Part shown: piece by piece, positions 14,457 through 16,864 of the stretch
Layout: every line of letters begins with the position of its first letter
Numbering within the stretch: position 1 is the stretch's first letter
Assembly (NCBI GenBank): GCA_031423635.1
Contig: JANPFX010000066.1
Coordinates: 1 to 16,864 of the forward strand
Direction of reading: 5' to 3'
DNA length: 16,864 nt
DNA from: JANLQX01 sp031423635
GTDB lineage: Bacteria > Actinomycetota > Acidimicrobiia > Acidimicrobiales > JANYDT01
Position numbers and translations under genes: made by a program
The notes under the pieces: model-generated
Told to the model about the DNA's origin: nothing
What the model saw: the letters and a program-made list of their open reading frames with translations, nothing else
The model's database searches: none

Positions 14457-14462
14457 TAGCCT
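14457..14462 (+). promoter_or_regulatory. Candidate -10 element (TAGCCT) for the kinase-like gene
   Basis: TAGCCT lies 7 bases before GTG 14470 with no ribosome binding site, so a leaderless transcript is likely. Its distance to the divergent pyr promoter is about 65 bases. Confidence 0.45.
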
Positions 14463-14469
14463 GGATGTC

Positions 14470-15546
14470 GTGGAGCCCACCGACACGACGGATCCCACCC
14501 CGGGCGGTCCGGAGCGGGCCGTCGAGGCGTGGGCGGCCTACGACGACGACCGGGTCATTGTCGACATCACCGAGGTAAGCGCTTTCGTCTCCACGAACCA
14601 CGTGTACCGCTGTTCGCTGAGCGACGGCTCGGCAGTTATCGCCAAGGTGTCGTCGTACGGTTCGTACTTCCTGTTCTGCGAAGACCACGACCGGCTGCAC
14701 GCCTGCCATCGGCTGCTCGAGGGGACCCGCCACGCCCGGCTCCTCGCCGATGTGCTCACCCAGGACGGACGGCCGTTCACCCACTAAGACGGCCGCACCT
14801 GGGTGGTGTTCTACGACGAGGTTCCCCGAGGGCGCTCCCTCCCCCGCATCCTCACCGACGGCCAGATCACGACGTTCGCCCAGGAGATCGCGCTCTTCCA
14901 CCGGGCGTGCGCCGACATCGCCCCGAAGATCCCACTGACCAGCACGTCGATCAAGGCCGACGCCATCCACCTGCTCGACCTCGTGACCAATCCGCGGTCG
15001 GCGAAGCGGTTCGTCCTGAACGCTGCGCAGCTCGCCGTCGTGGCCCAGCACACGCACGACTTCCTCGTCACGCTCGACACCCTGCGTTACGACTACTGGC
15101 CCAAGATGCCGGTGCTCATCGACTGGAACCTCGGCAACTTCTCCATCACCGGCGAGGAAGGCGACGACGACTTCCGGCTCTACAGCCGGTGGGACTATGA
15201 CTGGTTCCGCATCGAGCCCCGCATGATGGACTTCTACTTCCTGTCGCGTGTTTCGTCGTCGACGGGTGACCGGACGCACTTCACCTACTCGCCCCATACG
15301 CTCGTGGAGCCACGGTTCATCCAGTTCCTCACCGCATATCACCGCATCTTCCCCCTTCGGCCCGACGACATCGCGTTCACCCGTGAGGCGTATCGGTTCT
15401 TCATCCTCCACTACGTCATCGCCAACGGAGACCGGTTCTTCCGCGACGATCTCTGGAAACGCCTCCAAAAGGAAGCAGTGAGCATCTACCTCCCCGCCGT
15501 CGACGATCTCGATCTCCGCCCGCTGCTCGACGTGGTCACGCTGTGA
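14470..15546 (+). pseudogene. Kinase-like (APH/choline-kinase fold) gene interrupted by an in-frame TAA
   Basis: A single 359-codon frame runs from GTG 14470 to TGA 15546, but codon 106 is TAA (14785-14787). The frame continues unchanged on both sides, as DGRPFTH then DGRTWVVFYDEVPRG, so this is a point nonsense change and not a frameshift. The N-terminal part has a kinase-like small lobe with Lys59 (SAVIAKV). The C-terminal part has IDWNLGNF (Asp218, Asn223), equivalent to the catalytic-loop H-x-D-x-x-x-x-N of aminoglycoside/choline kinases, and WDYDW...MMDFYFL (Asp242-Asp254), which resembles the metal-binding region. The substrate is unknown. Alternatives are readthrough, two separately made pieces (GTG 14803 could restart), or a sequencing error. 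TAA is otherwise unused as a stop among the called genes here. The downstream gene overlaps its stop by 4 bases. Confidence 0.6.
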
Positions 15547-15959
15547 CGGTTCGACTCGTCGACCTCGGCGCGGTCGACGCGCCTGTGCGCCTCCACCTTC
15601 CGCCGAGCCGATCCGGCCTGCCCCACGCCACTCCCGGTGTGTGCGCCACCTGGGACAAGCCGGTTCCGGTCGACCTCACCCGGCTCCACGGCATGGACCT
15701 CGAGGACTGCGCCTGGCTGGTGCGAAGCGTCGAAGGCGTGCCGCTCACCGTATCGACGGCGTCCATTGCAGCACTGGTAAGCGCGCGGATTATCTGTGCC
15801 GGTACGAACGAGACGTTCACCAATGTCGACGAGATGCTCGCCGCCGACATCATCGTCTTCGAAGGCCTGAACCTTTCTGATCTCCCCAGGGTCGGGTTCA
15901 CCCTCACGGTCGCCAGCAACATCCACGCTCACGTGCGGGACTTCGATTGGACGGTGTAG
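15543..15959 (+). CDS. Conserved-looking hypothetical protein between kinase-like gene and birA
   Basis: I do not recognise this 138-residue protein. GTG 15543 overlaps the previous stop (GTGA), a typical sign of translational coupling, and the gene's TAG stop lies 13 bases inside the birA frame, so all three form one unit. It is soluble, without a signal peptide or membrane segment. It alternates hydrophobic strands and short helices: VRLVDLGAVDAP at the start, a middle CAWLVRSVEGVPLTVSTASIAALVSARIICAG, then AADIIVFEGLNLSDL and GFTLTVASNIHAHVRDFDW. The pattern suits a small alpha/beta domain. There are no recognised catalytic motifs. Its tight linkage to the kinase-like gene suggests a shared role. 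Confidence 0.7.
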   Translation: MTVRLVDLGAVDAPVRLHLPPSRSGLPHATPGVCATWDKPVPVDLTRLHGMDLEDCAWLVRSVEGVPLTVSTASIAALVSARIICAGTNETFTNVDEMLAADIIVFEGLNLSDLPRVGFTLTVASNIHAHVRDFDWTV

Positions 15960-16780
15960 CACTGCGGGCTGCCCTCGCCGGGTCGCGCTTCTCCGATGTT
16001 CGGGCCGTCGACTCGATCGACTCGACCAACCAGGCACTGCTCGCGTGGGCCATCGCCGGACGTGACGACGCCGGCACGACCGTCGCCGACGGTGCGGTTC
16101 TCATCGCCCGCTCGCAAACCGCCGGCCGTGGCCGGCTCGGACGGACGTGGATCGCTCCCCCGGACTCCGCGTTGCTGATGACGGTGCTCGTCGACACCAC
16201 GGCGATGCCGATCGAGCGTTGGCCGATGCTTTCCTTCGCGATGGGCATGGCGGTGGTCGAGTGTGCGGCTTCACTGGGTGTCGACGCATCGCTGAAGTGG
16301 CCGAACGACGTCGTTGTCGCCGATGCCGCCGCGCCGTTCGGATATCGCAAGCTCTCCGGCATCCTCGCCGAGTCGCAACTCGGCGAGGGTCGGCGATTCG
16401 TCGTGGTGGGCATCGGTATCAACCTGGTTCGTCCGGCGTCGCTCGACCCCGCGCTCGGACCTGACGCCGTGCCGACGTGGCTCGACGACCACGCGTCGCT
16501 CCCCTCGCTCGAAGCCTTCACCGCCGAAGTGCTGACGGCGTTCGAGCGTTTCGCGGCGACCCTGTCGAGCAGCCCGTCGCGGTTTGTCGACCGCTACCGG
16601 ACCGTCTGCTCCACGATCGGCCGCGTCGTGGAGGCCGATCTCGGCGGACGGCGGGTGGTCGGAACGGCGGCCGACGTCGATGCGTCGGGCCACCTCATCA
16701 TCGAGGTCGCGTCCGCCGCCGGCACCGAGCGTCTTGTGCTGTCGGCCGGCGACGTGGTCCACCTCCGTCCCGCGGTGTGA
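15947..16780 (+). CDS. birA: Biotin--[acetyl-CoA-carboxylase] ligase
   Basis: BirA activates biotin as biotinyl-AMP and attaches it to the biotin carboxyl carrier domain of acyl-CoA carboxylases. The protein has 277 residues. Motifs are DSTN (25-28, biotin site), the adenylate loop GRGRLGRTW (60-68), KWPND (117-121), the KLSGIL lysine (Lys135) and GIGIN (155-159). The C-terminal SH3-like domain follows (IGRVVEADLGGRRVVGTAADVD). There is no N-terminal winged-helix domain, so this is the monofunctional type and not a repressor of biotin synthesis. The likely start is TTG 15947, overlapping the previous gene by 13 bases, with GCGGGA about 6 bases upstream. CTG 15962 is a less likely alternative, and no ATG or GTG is available nearby. 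Confidence 0.93.
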   Translation: MDGVALRAALAGSRFSDVRAVDSIDSTNQALLAWAIAGRDDAGTTVADGAVLIARSQTAGRGRLGRTWIAPPDSALLMTVLVDTTAMPIERWPMLSFAMGMAVVECAASLGVDASLKWPNDVVVADAAAPFGYRKLSGILAESQLGEGRRFVVVGIGINLVRPASLDPALGPDAVPTWLDDHASLPSLEAFTAEVLTAFERFAATLSSSPSRFVDRYRTVCSTIGRVVEADLGGRRVVGTAADVDASGHLIIEVASAAGTERLVLSAGDVVHLRPAV

Positions 16781-16811
16781 CGAATCGAGCACTGCATCTC
16801 GCCTCGAGGCG

Positions 16812-16833
16812 TCGGCCGACCGCCGGCGGCCGG
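16812..16833 (+). terminator. Possible hairpin terminator after birA
   Basis: TCGGCCG (16812-16818) can pair with CGGCCGG (16827-16833) around an 8-base loop, about 30 bases after the birA stop. There is no T-run. The remaining bases to the window end hold no supported gene. Confidence 0.3.
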
Positions 16834-16864
16834 ATACGCCCCCAGAGTCGGTAACGTTCGGGCA

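Noticed and set aside
14389..15468. 359-codon minus-strand frame opposite the kinase-like gene
   Set aside because: Its Val/Glu/Asp/Arg-rich composition is typical of an antisense shadow. The plus-strand frame has kinase motifs on both sides of its stop codon, so the plus strand is the real gene despite the interruption.
1..16864. CRISPR arrays, tRNA genes, insertion sequences, prophage or defence genes
   Set aside because: No regularly spaced repeats, cloverleaf-like sequence, transposase motif or phage protein was seen on either strand by eye.

Overview
The window is gene-dense, high-GC bacterial chromosome. It looks like a deep-branching actinobacterium, possibly of the Acidimicrobiia/Ilumatobacter type. 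That placement is inferred from an F420-type luciferase-like oxidoreductase, a pyrR-pyrB-pyrC operon with a PyrR-binding RNA loop over the first ribosome binding site, frequent GTG starts, mostly TGA stops, and several starts that look leaderless. No tRNA, rRNA, CRISPR array, insertion sequence or phage gene was seen, so this is chromosomal housekeeping DNA with a few odd genes.

Layout: (1-693, +) 3' part of an LLM-class oxidoreductase, cut by the window edge. (851-1588, -) NUDIX hydrolase, divergent from (1729-3012, +) an MFS permease. (3097-3411, +) a small charged protein of unknown function. (3469-5229, +) an unusual fusion of a GNAT acetyltransferase with a flavin amine oxidase whose C-terminal segment comes BEFORE its N-terminal Rossmann segment. 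(5239-6650, -) an nfeD-SPFH/band 7 membrane operon. (6807-7496, +) an ankyrin-repeat protein. (7563-9077, -) an acyl-CoA synthetase-like AMP-forming ligase, divergent from (9196-10584, +) an 8-oxoguanine-deaminase-like amidohydrolase. (10618-10696) a large imperfect hairpin between convergent genes. (10723-14330, -) a pyrimidine operon, pyrR-pyrB-pyrC plus a DMT/EamA transporter. (14470-16780, +) a kinase-like (APH-fold) gene broken by one in-frame TAA, a hypothetical protein and birA, all overlapping or abutting.

The pyrimidine block is the clearest functional unit. pyrR/pyrB and pyrB/pyrC overlap by 4 bases each, and the transporter follows pyrC after 19 bases. The pyrR leader carries a perfect match to the published PyrR loop consensus next to the Shine-Dalgarno sequence. 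This suggests UMP-dependent translational repression, as described for mycobacteria.

The best candidate for something undescribed is the GNAT/amine oxidase protein. Read in order, it is an acetyltransferase followed by what appears to be a circularly permuted flavin amine oxidase, with all main sequence landmarks of the oxidase present once. A second recurring signal is a (T/C)AnnnT or similar -10-like hexamer 5-8 bases before many start codons that lack a ribosome binding site, including TAGCCT three times. This implies leaderless transcription in this genome.
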